DNA of 41,582 bases. Source: Streptomyces himastatinicus ATCC 53653 (lineage in GTDB: Bacteria > Actinomycetota > Actinomycetes > Streptomycetales > Streptomycetaceae). Below, one piece after another: positions 13,973 through 22,309 of the stretch (position 1 is the first letter of the stretch; each line of letters begins with the position of its first letter). The notes beneath the pieces are model-generated. The model saw only the letters and a program-made list of their open reading frames with translations. It had not been told where the DNA came from and made no database searches. Both the position numbers and the translations under genes were made by a program. The DNA is taken from the NCBI RefSeq assembly GCF_000158915.1, contig NZ_GG657754.1, forward strand, positions 6,421,098 through 6,462,679, written 5' to 3'.

Positions 13973-15460
13973 ACCGCTCTCGACCCGCCGGACGCCGGAC
14001 GGAGCACCACCTCACGCACGGCCGAGCCGGACCCTGACATCAGGGACGACACCATCCTCGGCCGCCGCCACCGCGCACTGACCCTCGGCATCGTCACCGT
14101 CGTCTCCCTCATCGCCTTCGAGGCGAGCGCGGTCAACACCGCCATGCCGATCGCGGCCCGCGCCCTGGACGGTGTCGAGCTGTACGCGTACGCCTTCTCC
14201 GCCTACTTCACCGCGAGCCTGTTCGCGATGGCGCTGTCGGGGGAGTGGAGCGACCGCAAGGGACCGCTCCCGCCGCTGGTCTGCGGCATCGTCGCGTTCG
14301 GCGCGGGGCTGGTGGTCGCGGGGACGGCGCAGCGGATGTGGATGTTCGTGGGCGGGCGCGCCGTCCAGGGCATCGGCGGCGGGCTGGTGATCGTCGCGCT
14401 GTACGTCGTCGTCGGCCGGGCCTATCCGCGGCGACTCCAGCCCGCCGTGCTGGCCTCCTTCTCCGCCGCGTGGGTGCTGCCGGTCCTCGTCGGGCCGGTC
14501 GTCGCCGGGACGGTCACCGAACAGGCCGGGTGGCGCTGGGTGTTCCTGTCCATCCCGGTGCTGGTGCTGCCGCCGCTCGCGGTGATGCTCCCGGCCCTGC
14601 GCACCCTGCCGCCCGGCGGCCGCTCCCCGGCCATGGACCGCCGCCGGATCCTCCTCGCGCTGGCCGTCGCGGGCGGCGCCGGGCTGCTCCAGTACGCGGC
14701 CCAGGACCTGGCCTGGTACTCCCTCCTCCCGGCCGCCGCCGGGCTCGCGCTGCTCGTGCCGTGCGTACTGCGGCTGCTCCCCGCGGGCACCTTCCGTGCC
14801 GCCCGCGGACTGCCGTCGGTGGTGCTGCTGCGCGGGGTCGCTGCGGGCGCCTTCCTGGGCGCGGAGAGCTTCGTCCCGCTGATGCTGGTCACCCAGCGCG
14901 GCCTGTCCGCGACCGCCGCCGGGCTCACCCTCGCGGGCGGCGGGCTGACCTGGGCGCTCGGCTCGTACACCCAGAGCCGGGCCCGGCTGGAGCCGTACCG
15001 GGAGCGGCTGATGGGGCTGGGCATGCTGCTGATCGCCGTGGCCATCGCCCTGGCACCGCTCGCCCTCGCCGCCTCCGTCCCGGTGTGGACCGTCGCCGTC
15101 GCCTGGGCGGTCGGCGGCTACGGGATGGGGATGACCATCTCCAGCGCGAGCGTGCTGATGCTGAAGCTGTCCCGGCCCGAGGAGGCGGGCAGCAACTCCT
15201 CCTCGCTCCAGGTCTCCGACGCGCTCGGCAACATCACCCTGGTCGGCCTGAGCGGCGTCCTCTTCGTCGCCTTCGGCGGCGCCACGATGCCCCCCACCAC
15301 CCACGCGACCACCCCGACCGCCGCCTCCTCCCACCCGGCGGCCTTCACCGCCGTCTACGCCGCGATGGCGACGGTGGCCCTGGCCGGTGCCTGGGTCACC
15401 ACCCGCCTGCGGCCCAACAGTCATTCTGGTACCACGATGGCCCCAAAAGTGGTACCGTAA
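13970..15460 (+). CDS. MFS transporter (drug-efflux-like)
   Basis: A 496-residue major facilitator with a hydrophilic N-terminal stretch of about 40 residues and then about 14 membrane segments. The loop between segments 2 and 3 reads GEWSDRKGPLPPL (the family's GxLaDrxGrkxxl motif), and GGRAVQGIGGGLVIVALYVVVGRAYPRR fits the DHA2 (EmrB-like) type. It is likely a proton-driven exporter; the substrate is unknown. ATG 13970 was chosen over a start at 13934 because it lies 7 nt from a good -10 box. Its last codons overlap the operator of the following toxin-antitoxin pair. Confidence 0.87.
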   Translation: MTALDPPDAGRSTTSRTAEPDPDIRDDTILGRRHRALTLGIVTVVSLIAFEASAVNTAMPIAARALDGVELYAYAFSAYFTASLFAMALSGEWSDRKGPLPPLVCGIVAFGAGLVVAGTAQRMWMFVGGRAVQGIGGGLVIVALYVVVGRAYPRRLQPAVLASFSAAWVLPVLVGPVVAGTVTEQAGWRWVFLSIPVLVLPPLAVMLPALRTLPPGGRSPAMDRRRILLALAVAGGAGLLQYAAQDLAWYSLLPAAAGLALLVPCVLRLLPAGTFRAARGLPSVVLLRGVAAGAFLGAESFVPLMLVTQRGLSATAAGLTLAGGGLTWALGSYTQSRARLEPYRERLMGLGMLLIAVAIALAPLALAASVPVWTVAVAWAVGGYGMGMTISSASVLMLKLSRPEEAGSNSSSLQVSDALGNITLVGLSGVLFVAFGGATMPPTTHATTPTAASSHPAAFTAVYAAMATVALAGAWVTTRLRPNSHSGTTMAPKVVP

Positions 15461-15463
15461 TGG
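15427..15463 (+). promoter_or_regulatory. Operator and leaderless promoter of the toxin-antitoxin operon
   Basis: GGTACCAC (15428-15435) and GTGGTACC (15449-15456) form a perfect 8-bp inverted repeat with a 13-nt spacer. The same sequence also reads as two direct repeats, TGGTACC-N4-TGG style, at 15427 and 15450, 23 bp apart. A third partial copy, TGGTAT, starts at 15461. TACCGT (15453-15458) is a -10 candidate with 6 nt to ATG 15465, so antitoxin binding would cover the promoter. The operator overlaps the 3' end of the MFS gene. Confidence 0.6.
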
Positions 15464-15464
15464 T

Positions 15465-15668
15465 ATGGCAATGAATCTCCGACTGCGCGACGACCAGCAA
15501 GAGGCACTCAAGCAGCGGGCCGAAGAGGAGGGCCGCAGCATGCACGCCATAGTGCTCCAGGCGATCGACCGGTATCTGGAGCAGGAGGCGGACCGGGAGT
15601 CCGTCCAACGACTGGGGGCAAAGTACGCGGCACGCCACGCGGACCTGCTGCGGAGGCTGGGGGAGTAA
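15465..15668 (+). CDS. Ribbon-helix-helix antitoxin of a Doc-type toxin-antitoxin pair
   Basis: A 67-residue protein with a ribbon-helix-helix start: strand MNLRLRDDQ, then helices EALKQRAEEEGRS and HAIVLQAIDRYLEQ. The charged C-terminal half (ESVQRLGAKYAARHADLLRRLGE) is the likely toxin-binding part. It resembles CopG/Arc antitoxins that pair with Doc/Fic toxins in actinobacteria rather than the Phd fold of phage P1. ATG 15465 is preferred; a second ATG sits two codons later. Its TAA is directly followed by the toxin GTG with no spacer, so the two are coupled. It probably represses its own operon through the TGGTACC repeats. Confidence 0.82.
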   Translation: MAMNLRLRDDQQEALKQRAEEEGRSMHAIVLQAIDRYLEQEADRESVQRLGAKYAARHADLLRRLGE

Positions 15669-16052
15669 GTGAAGTACCTGACGGTCCAGGAAGTGCTGGA
15701 CCTGGCGGAAATCGCCTGTGGGGGGCAGCAGATCGCGGTGCGTGATCTCGGGCTGCTGAGTTCCGCGGTGCATCGTCCTCAGTCACAGATGTTCGGCATA
15801 GAGGCGTACACGGAGCTGTTCGAGAAGGCCGCTGCGCTGCTCCAGTCGCTCGCCGTCAACCACCCGCTGGTGGATGGCAACAAGCGAATGGCCTGGATGT
15901 GCACGGTCGTCTTCCTCGACCTCAACGGGGTCGAGATGGTCGACGTCGACCAGGACGAGGCGTACAAGCTGGTGGTCGGCGTGGCCTCGGGCGCGCTCGA
16001 CGAAGTCGGTGACATCACCGCACGGCTGAAGGCGCTGCACGAGTCGGTGTGA
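15669..16052 (+). CDS. Doc/Fic-type toxin (death-on-curing family)
   Basis: A 127-residue single-domain Fic-fold protein. The core motif HPLVDGNKRMAW (about residues 64-75) matches the Fic/Doc HxFx(D/E)(G/A)N(K/G)R signature; as in Doc, Lys replaces the usual second Gly and the distal Arg of AMP-transferring Fic proteins is absent. P1 Doc phosphorylates and inactivates elongation factor Tu; the same target is plausible here but unproven. The N-terminus YLTVQEVLDLAEIACGG is typical of the family. GTG start adjoins the antitoxin stop, with GGGGGAG upstream inside the antitoxin gene. Confidence 0.87.
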   Translation: MKYLTVQEVLDLAEIACGGQQIAVRDLGLLSSAVHRPQSQMFGIEAYTELFEKAAALLQSLAVNHPLVDGNKRMAWMCTVVFLDLNGVEMVDVDQDEAYKLVVGVASGALDEVGDITARLKALHESV

Positions 16053-16056
16053 CCCT

Positions 16057-16078
16057 GATCCCACCCTCGGGTGGGATC
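16057..16078 (+). terminator. Terminator hairpin after the toxin gene
   Basis: GATCCCACC at 16057-16065 pairs with GGTGGGATC at 16070-16078 around a CTCG-type loop. It sits 4 nt past the toxin stop codon. Confidence 0.8.
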
Positions 16079-16164
16079 GGGGCGTACCCCCGAAGCGTGA
16101 AGGGCGGCACCGGTAGGCTGACGCGGTTCCCGATCGACCCCGCCGAGCCAGCCTGACGGAGACC

Positions 16165-17961
16165 GTGAGTACTACTGCCGCCTCCACCAGCCATCACCTC
16201 TCGCCCGCCTTTCCCGGACGGGCTCCCTGGGGTACCGCGAGCAAGCTGCGCGCCTGGCAGCAGGGCGCGTTGGACAGGTACATCGAGGAGCAGCCGCGGG
16301 ACTTCCTCGCGGTCGCGACCCCCGGTGCCGGTAAGACGACGTTCGCGCTGACGCTCGCCTCCTGGCTGATGCACCACCACGTCGTGCAGCAGGTGACGGT
16401 CGTCGCGCCGACCGAGCACCTGAAGAAGCAGTGGGCCGAGGCCGCGGCCCGCATCGGCATCAAGCTGGACCCGGAGTACAGCGCGGGTCCGCTGAGCCGG
16501 GAGTACCACGGCATCGCCATCACCTACGCGGGCGTCGGCGTACGGCCCATGCTGCACCGCAACCGGATCGAGCAGCGCAAGACGCTCGTCATCCTCGACG
16601 AGATCCACCACGCCGGTGACTCCCGCTCCTGGGGCGAGGCGTGCCTGGAGGCGTTCGAGCCCGCGACCCGCCGGCTCGCGCTCACCGGCACGCCCTTCCG
16701 GTCGGACACCAACCCCATCCCCTTCGTCACCTACGAAGAGGGCAACGACGGCATCCGCCGCTCCTCCGCCGACTACACGTACGGGTACGGCAACGCCCTG
16801 AACGACGGCGTCGTGCGGCCCGTCATCTTCCTCTCCTACAGCGGCAACATGCGCTGGCGCACCAAGGCGGGCGACGAGATCGAGGCGCGGCTCGGCGAGC
16901 CGATGACCAAGGACGCGATCTCCCAGGCGTGGCGCACCGCGCTCGACCCGCGCGGCGACTGGATGCCGAACGTGCTGCGCGCCGCCGACCACCGGCTGTC
17001 CGAGGTCCGCAAGGCCATCCCGGACGCGGGCGCCCTCGTCATCGCGTCCGACCAGGACTCGGCGCGTGCGTACGCCAAGCTGATCCGCGAGATCACCGGC
17101 AGCAAGGCCACCCTGGTGCTGTCCGACGAGGACGCCGCCTCGCAGCGCATCGAGGACTTCACCCACTCCGACGACCGCTGGATGGTCGCGGTCCGCATGG
17201 TGTCCGAGGGCGTGGACGTGCCGCGGCTCGCGGTCGGGGTGTACGCGACGACCATCTCCACCCCGCTGTTCTTCGCCCAGGCCGTCGGCCGTTTCGTACG
17301 GTCGCGGCGGCGCGGCGAGACCGCGTCCGTCTTCCTGCCCACCATCCCGAACCTGCTCGGCTTCGCCAACGAGATGGAGGTCGAGCGCGACCACGTCCTC
17401 GACAAGCCGAAGAAGGACGGCGAGGAGGAGAACCCGTACGCGGAGGAGGACAAGCTCCTCGAAGAGGCCGAGAAGCAGCAGGACGAGGACACCGGAGACC
17501 AGGACCAGCTGCCCTTCGAGGCGCTGGAGTCGGACGCGGTCTTCGACCGGGTGCTGTACGACGGCGCCGAGTTCGGCATGCAGGCGCACCCGGGCAGCGA
17601 CGAGGAGCAGGACTACCTCGGCATCCCCGGACTCCTCGAACCCGACCAGGTGCAGATGCTGCTCCAGAAGCGGCAGGCCAAGCAGATCGCGCACAGCCGC
17701 AAGAAGCCGGACGCGGAGGCGGATCTGCTGGAGATGCCCGCGGAGCGGCGCCCTGTGGTCACCCACAAGGAGCTGCTGGAGCTGCGGAAGCAGCTCAACA
17801 CGCTGGTGGGGGCGTACGTCCACCAGAGCGGCAAACCGCACGGCGTGATCCACACCGAGCTGCGCCGGATCTGCGGCGGGCCGCCGAGCGCGGAGGCGAC
17901 GGCGGGGCAGATCCGCGAGCGCATCAAGAAGGTGCAGGAGTGGGCCACCCGGATGCGGTGA
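16165..17961 (+). CDS. DEAH-box superfamily 2 helicase
   Basis: A 598-residue SF2 helicase. Motif I (Walker A) is ATPGAGKTT at about residues 51-59, motif II is DEIHH (DEAH-like) at about 141-145, and motif III is LTGTPF at about 173-178. The second RecA domain has VIASD, MVSEGVDVPRLAVGVYAT (motif V, about 349) and QAVGRFVRSRRRG (motif VI, about 373). A long acidic, Gln/Glu-rich linker (about 410-455) and a basic C-terminal region follow. It is a conserved actinobacterial protein of unknown target, DNA or RNA. GTG 16165 has GGAG a few nt upstream. A TAGGCT box at 16114-16119 may be its -10 element. Confidence 0.88.
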   Translation: MSTTAASTSHHLSPAFPGRAPWGTASKLRAWQQGALDRYIEEQPRDFLAVATPGAGKTTFALTLASWLMHHHVVQQVTVVAPTEHLKKQWAEAAARIGIKLDPEYSAGPLSREYHGIAITYAGVGVRPMLHRNRIEQRKTLVILDEIHHAGDSRSWGEACLEAFEPATRRLALTGTPFRSDTNPIPFVTYEEGNDGIRRSSADYTYGYGNALNDGVVRPVIFLSYSGNMRWRTKAGDEIEARLGEPMTKDAISQAWRTALDPRGDWMPNVLRAADHRLSEVRKAIPDAGALVIASDQDSARAYAKLIREITGSKATLVLSDEDAASQRIEDFTHSDDRWMVAVRMVSEGVDVPRLAVGVYATTISTPLFFAQAVGRFVRSRRRGETASVFLPTIPNLLGFANEMEVERDHVLDKPKKDGEEENPYAEEDKLLEEAEKQQDEDTGDQDQLPFEALESDAVFDRVLYDGAEFGMQAHPGSDEEQDYLGIPGLLEPDQVQMLLQKRQAKQIAHSRKKPDAEADLLEMPAERRPVVTHKELLELRKQLNTLVGAYVHQSGKPHGVIHTELRRICGGPPSAEATAGQIRERIKKVQEWATRMR

Positions 17962-18014
17962 CCTCCGTGTCGTGTGCGGTGAGCGAGGGATCTGCTCGGA
18001 TTCTGGACAAGTAC

Positions 18015-18043
18015 TTCCGCTGAGCGGACCCGCTCGCTACCGT
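18015..18043 (+). promoter_or_regulatory. Candidate promoter and palindrome before the IclR gene
   Basis: The palindrome TCCGC-TGA-GCGGA at 18016-18028 overlaps a possible -35 box (TTCCGC, 18015-18020) placed 17 nt before TACCGT (18038-18043). IclR regulators commonly control their own promoters through such short dyads. Confidence 0.35.
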
Positions 18044-18158
18044 TCGTGCACGCACACGCCCCGTGGCAGCGTCGCCGCGGAGTGCAGCCGGTGCGTATCA
18101 CCGCGACCGGCGGAGCACCTTCGCGGGGAGCCGCCACTCATACCGAGGAGGGGGCGTC

Positions 18159-18800
18159 GTGACCGCGGAGACCTCACAGACGCTCGACCGGGGACTGCGT
18201 GTCCTCAAACTGCTCGCCGACACCGACCACGGGCTGACCGTGACCGAGCTGTCCACCAAGCTCGGCGTCAACCGCACCGTGGTCTACCGGCTGCTGGCCA
18301 CCCTCGAACAGCACTCCCTGGTGCGCCGGGACATCGGCGGGCGGGCCCGGGTCGGACTCGGGGTGCTCCAGCTGGGCCGCCAGGTGCATCCGCTGGTACG
18401 GGAGGCGGCGCTGCCCGCGCTGCGGTCCCTCGCCGAGGACATCGGCGCCACCGCCCACCTCACCCTGGTCGACGGCACCGAGGCGCTCGCCGTCGCGGTT
18501 GTCGAGCCGACCTGGACCGATTACCACGTCGCCTACCGGCCCGGTTTCCGGCATCCGCTGGACCGGGGCGCCGCCGGGCGCGCGATCCTCGCCGCCCGCG
18601 CGGGCCGCCCGGACGACCCCGGGTACGCGCTCACCCACGGTGAGCTGGAGGCGGGCGCGAGCGGCGCGGCCGCCCCGCTGGTCGGGGTGACCGGGCTCGA
18701 GGGCAGCGTGGGCGTGGTGATGCTGTGCGACGCGGTACCGGAGCGGGTCGGCCCGCGGGTGGTGGACGCGGCACGGGAGGTCGCGGACGCCCTGAGGTGA
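18159..18800 (+). CDS. IclR family transcriptional regulator
   Basis: A 213-residue regulator with an N-terminal winged helix (about residues 8-70: TLDRGLRVLKLLADTDHGLTV, NRTVVYRLLATLEQHSLVRR) and a shortened C-terminal effector domain (VGLGVLQLGRQV, then DYHVAYRPGFRHPLDRGAAGRAILA). IclR proteins are usually about 250 residues, so this one is on the short side; the end of the effector domain looks compact rather than truncated. GTG 18159 follows GAGGAGGGGG at good spacing. Its target is unknown; neighbours are a helicase upstream and a Lon-like protease downstream, neither a typical catabolic operon. Confidence 0.87.
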   Translation: MTAETSQTLDRGLRVLKLLADTDHGLTVTELSTKLGVNRTVVYRLLATLEQHSLVRRDIGGRARVGLGVLQLGRQVHPLVREAALPALRSLAEDIGATAHLTLVDGTEALAVAVVEPTWTDYHVAYRPGFRHPLDRGAAGRAILAARAGRPDDPGYALTHGELEAGASGAAAPLVGVTGLEGSVGVVMLCDAVPERVGPRVVDAAREVADALR

Positions 18801-18852
18801 CGATCGGCCCTACGTTGACCAGGGGGGCGCGTCAGCCGTCCCGCCGGTCAAC

Positions 18853-18868
18853 TAAATTCACTCCTATG
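18853..18868 (+). promoter_or_regulatory. Candidate leaderless promoter of the Lon-like protease gene
   Basis: TAAATT at 18853-18858 is followed by 7 nt and ATG 18866; no ribosome site is visible. The -35 region is weak (GTCAGC at 18831-18836). Confidence 0.35.
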
Positions 18869-19666
18869 CCTGCCGTCTCCCTCCGCGCCCTTTCCCCCCG
18901 CGCCCGGATCCTCGCCATCTGCACCGCGCTCGTGGTCGTCCTGCTGGCGGTCGCCGCGCTCGCCCCCCTGCCGTTCACCGTGGCCCAGCCGGGTACGACC
19001 GTGAACGTCCTCGGCGCGGACGGCGGCAAGCAGGTGATCACCATCTCGGGGAGCGATACCCGTAAGACCAAGGGCCAGCTGCGGATGACGACGATCGCGG
19101 CGACCGGACCGGACGCCACCGTCCGCCTGGGGGACGTGCTCAGCGGCTGGTTCCGCACCGACCGCGCCGTGCTGCCGCGCGAGGCGGTGTACGTGGGCGA
19201 CACGACCGAGGAGATCCAGCAGCACAACGCCGACGAGATGCGGAAGTCGCAGAACACGGCCACCAGCGCGGCCCTCGGCTACCTCCACAAGTCGCCCGGC
19301 GACGTCAAGGTGAAGCTGCGCCTCGCGGATGTGGGCGGGCCCAGCGCCGGACTGCTGTTCTCCCTCGGCATCGTCAACAAGCTGGACGGCGACGGCCGCG
19401 GCGGCGACCTCACCGGCGGCCGCACGATCGCGGGCACCGGCACGATCGATGCCCGTGGCGAGGTCGGAGCGGTGGGCGGCGTCCCGCTCAAGACCCAGGC
19501 CGCCAAGCGGGACGGCGCGACGGTCTTCCTGGTCCCCAAGGCGGAGTGCAAGGACGCCGAGGCCGAGCAGCCCAAGGGCCTGCGGCTGATCCCCGTCACC
19601 ACCCTCGACGGCGCCGTGAAGGCCCTGAACAACCTCCAGTCGGGCGGCGCGGTCCCGCACTGCTAA
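18866..19666 (+). CDS. Membrane-anchored Lon-like (S16) serine protease, no PDZ domain
   Basis: A 266-residue protein with one N-terminal membrane segment (about residues 17-38) and an extracytoplasmic Lon-type proteolytic domain. The catalytic Ser is in GGPSAGL (Ser160) and the catalytic Lys in GGVPLKTQAAKRDG (Lys209). It resembles the YlbL family, but YlbL proteins usually carry a PDZ domain between the anchor and the protease; here the stretch of about residues 40-130 is short and lacks a recognisable PDZ core (no GLxxGD-type loop). ATG 18866 was chosen from the -10 spacing and the Lys/Arg-flanked signal anchor. It converges with the tiny gene at 19663-19842, overlapping by 4 nt. Confidence 0.8.
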   Translation: MPAVSLRALSPRARILAICTALVVVLLAVAALAPLPFTVAQPGTTVNVLGADGGKQVITISGSDTRKTKGQLRMTTIAATGPDATVRLGDVLSGWFRTDRAVLPREAVYVGDTTEEIQQHNADEMRKSQNTATSAALGYLHKSPGDVKVKLRLADVGGPSAGLLFSLGIVNKLDGDGRGGDLTGGRTIAGTGTIDARGEVGAVGGVPLKTQAAKRDGATVFLVPKAECKDAEAEQPKGLRLIPVTTLDGAVKALNNLQSGGAVPHC

Positions 19667-19842
19667 TCGAAGCGGGGCACGTGGGGCACCCGCGGCGTCG
19701 CCAGCCGCAGCCCGACCTCCACGAGCCGCCAGCCGAGCCGGGTCCGCAGCGGCTGCGCGCGCCGATGCCGGTGCGCGGCCTCGCGCCGGAGCTGCTCGGC
19801 GCGCAGGCGGTGCAGTAAGTGGTGGACGTGGTCGCTGTACAT
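19663..19842 (-). CDS. Tiny basic protein with a TTA codon, behind the ArsR-like regulator
   Basis: A 59-codon frame: ATG 19842, TAG 19663-19665. GGGGGAG lies 5-6 nt before the ATG, and the gap from the regulator stop is 22 nt, so the two genes look like an operon. The product (MYSDHVHHLLHRLRAEQLRR...) is very rich in Arg, His and Leu and contains an amphipathic helix, with no membrane segment. Codon 9 is TTA, the rare leucine codon read by the bldA tRNA in Streptomyces, which would tie its translation to development. It is not a family I recognise. The reading frame, ribosome site and Streptomyces-like codon use support it as a real gene. Confidence 0.6.
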   Translation of the reverse strand: MYSDHVHHLLHRLRAEQLRREAAHRHRRAQPLRTRLGWRLVEVGLRLATPRVPHVPRFD

Positions 19843-19864
19843 ACGCTCTCCCCCAGGGTCCGGG

Positions 19865-20458
19865 TCAGTCTTCGTCGCGCGGGAAGCCGTGCAGATGGAC
19901 GCGGTACCGGGCGGAGTGCTCGGTGTCCGGGTCGAGCTCCTGCTCGCGATAGCCGTTGATCACTTCGTGCACTTTGTCGAGCATTTCCCGCGCGAGGGCG
20001 GGCGTGAGGCGCAGGGTGAAGTCGCTGATGTCCCAGTTCGTGCGCCACTCCGCGGGCCATTCGTGCAGGGTGCCGAGCCAGGTGGACAGATTCTGGCCAT
20101 GCACGGTGGCCAGCTCGTGCATCAGGGTGTTCATCGCGCCGCGCACGGACGGGTCGGGGTGCCGCAGCAGCTCCTCGGTGCCCCACCGCGTGCCGCGCTG
20201 CGCCGCCTTCCACCACCGCTCGCGCCCCTTGCCGCGCTCCGGGTCGTCGTCCACGAAGCCATGGGCGGCCAGCTGCCGCAGGTGGTAGCTGGTGGCGCCG
20301 CTGGACTCGCCCAGCCGGCCGGCCAGTTGGGATGCGGTGGCGGGCCCGTACTCGCGCAGCGCGCCGAGCAGCCGCAGGCGCAGGGGGTGGGCGAGCCCGC
20401 GCAGGGAGCGCGGGTCGAGCACCCGTACGTCGTCGTCCGCGTCGTCGCTCTGGGCCAT
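19865..20458 (-). CDS. ArsR-like winged-helix transcriptional regulator
   Basis: A 197-residue regulator. The winged helix lies at about residues 12-90: DPRSLRGLAHPLRLRLLGALREYGPATASQLAG, then GATSYHLRQLAAHGFV and DDPERGKGRERWWKAA. The longer C-terminal part (VRGAMNTLMHELATVHGQ, then WDISDFTLRLTPALAREML) is the HTH_20/ArsR-like type frequent in Streptomyces, not a metal-binding ArsR: I see no Cys pair. ATG 20458 was chosen because a consensus-like promoter places transcription start on it. A palindrome overlaps that promoter, suggesting autoregulation. A 59-codon gene follows in the same operon. Confidence 0.85.
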   Translation of the reverse strand: MAQSDDADDDVRVLDPRSLRGLAHPLRLRLLGALREYGPATASQLAGRLGESSGATSYHLRQLAAHGFVDDDPERGKGRERWWKAAQRGTRWGTEELLRHPDPSVRGAMNTLMHELATVHGQNLSTWLGTLHEWPAEWRTNWDISDFTLRLTPALAREMLDKVHEVINGYREQELDPDTEHSARYRVHLHGFPRDED

Positions 20459-20465
20459 GCGGAGC

Positions 20466-20494
20466 ACAGTAAGGGTGCAAAGACTCCTTTGCAA
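20466..20494 (-). promoter_or_regulatory. Leaderless promoter with overlapping palindromic operator, ArsR-like gene
   Basis: On the minus strand TTGCAA (20494-20489), a 17-nt spacer and TACTGT (20471-20466) make a good sigma-70-type promoter, and 7 nt later comes ATG 20458. The perfect dyad TGCAAAG-ACTC-CTTTGCA (20476-20493 on the plus strand) covers the -35 box and spacer. Another TTTGCAC half site lies about 10 nt further upstream. Confidence 0.7.
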
Positions 20495-20531
20495 CGGGTT
20501 TTTTGCACACCTTCTCGGGCCGTAAGGCGGA

Positions 20532-20999
20532 TCAGTCTTCCGCCGCCTGCTGCACTAGAGGGATGATCCGGAGCGGGACCGGGTTCTCCATCACGATCGC
20601 CGTCGAGGCGCGCACGATGCCCTCGATGCCCACCACGCGGTCGATCACCCGCTGGAGGTCGGCGTTCGAGCGGGCGACCAGGCGGCAGAGCATGTCGCCC
20701 TCGCCGGTCGTGGTGTGCAGCTCCAGCACCTCGGGGACACCGGCCAGGTGGGTGCGGACATCCGGGCCCTGGCCCTGCTTGATCTCCAGCGTCGCGAAGG
20801 CCGTGACCGGGTAGCCCAGGGCCGCCGGGTCCACGTCCGGGCCGAAGCCGCGGATCACGCCCTGGGCGCGCAACCTGTCCAGCCGCGCCTGGGCGGTGCC
20901 GCGGGCGACGCCGAGGCGGCGGGAGACCTCCAGGACGCCGATGCGTGGCTCGCGGGCGAGGAGTTCGATCAGGCGGGCGTCGAGCGCGTCGATTCCCAT
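20532..20999 (-). CDS. Lrp/AsnC family regulator, divergent from hppD
   Basis: A 155-residue Lrp/AsnC protein. The helix-turn-helix is at about residues 3-50 (IDALDARLIELLAREPRIGVLEVSRRLGVARGTAQARLDRL) and the RAM ligand/oligomer domain follows (VTAFATLEIKQGQG, then HTTTGEGDMLCRLVARS). ATG 20999 follows AGGAGG by 4 nt. Divergent placement next to 4-hydroxyphenylpyruvate dioxygenase is a conserved Streptomyces arrangement, so it probably controls tyrosine catabolism, with an aromatic amino acid or keto acid as a plausible effector (inference). Confidence 0.88.
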   Translation of the reverse strand: MGIDALDARLIELLAREPRIGVLEVSRRLGVARGTAQARLDRLRAQGVIRGFGPDVDPAALGYPVTAFATLEIKQGQGPDVRTHLAGVPEVLELHTTTGEGDMLCRLVARSNADLQRVIDRVVGIEGIVRASTAIVMENPVPLRIIPLVQQAAED

Positions 21000-21022
21000 G
21001 GGGCCTCCTGGGGGAGCTGTGA

Positions 21023-22279
<1,257 letters not shown>

Positions 22280-22285
22280 CGACGG

Positions 22286-22306
22286 GCCGGGGCCCTTGGC
22301 CCCGGC
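22286..22306. terminator. Bidirectional terminator between hppD and the mannosyltransferase gene
   Basis: A perfect 9-bp stem GCCGGGGCC (22286-22294) and GGCCCCGGC (22298-22306) with a 3-nt loop, sitting between two convergent genes. Confidence 0.75.
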
Positions 22307-22309
22307 TGG

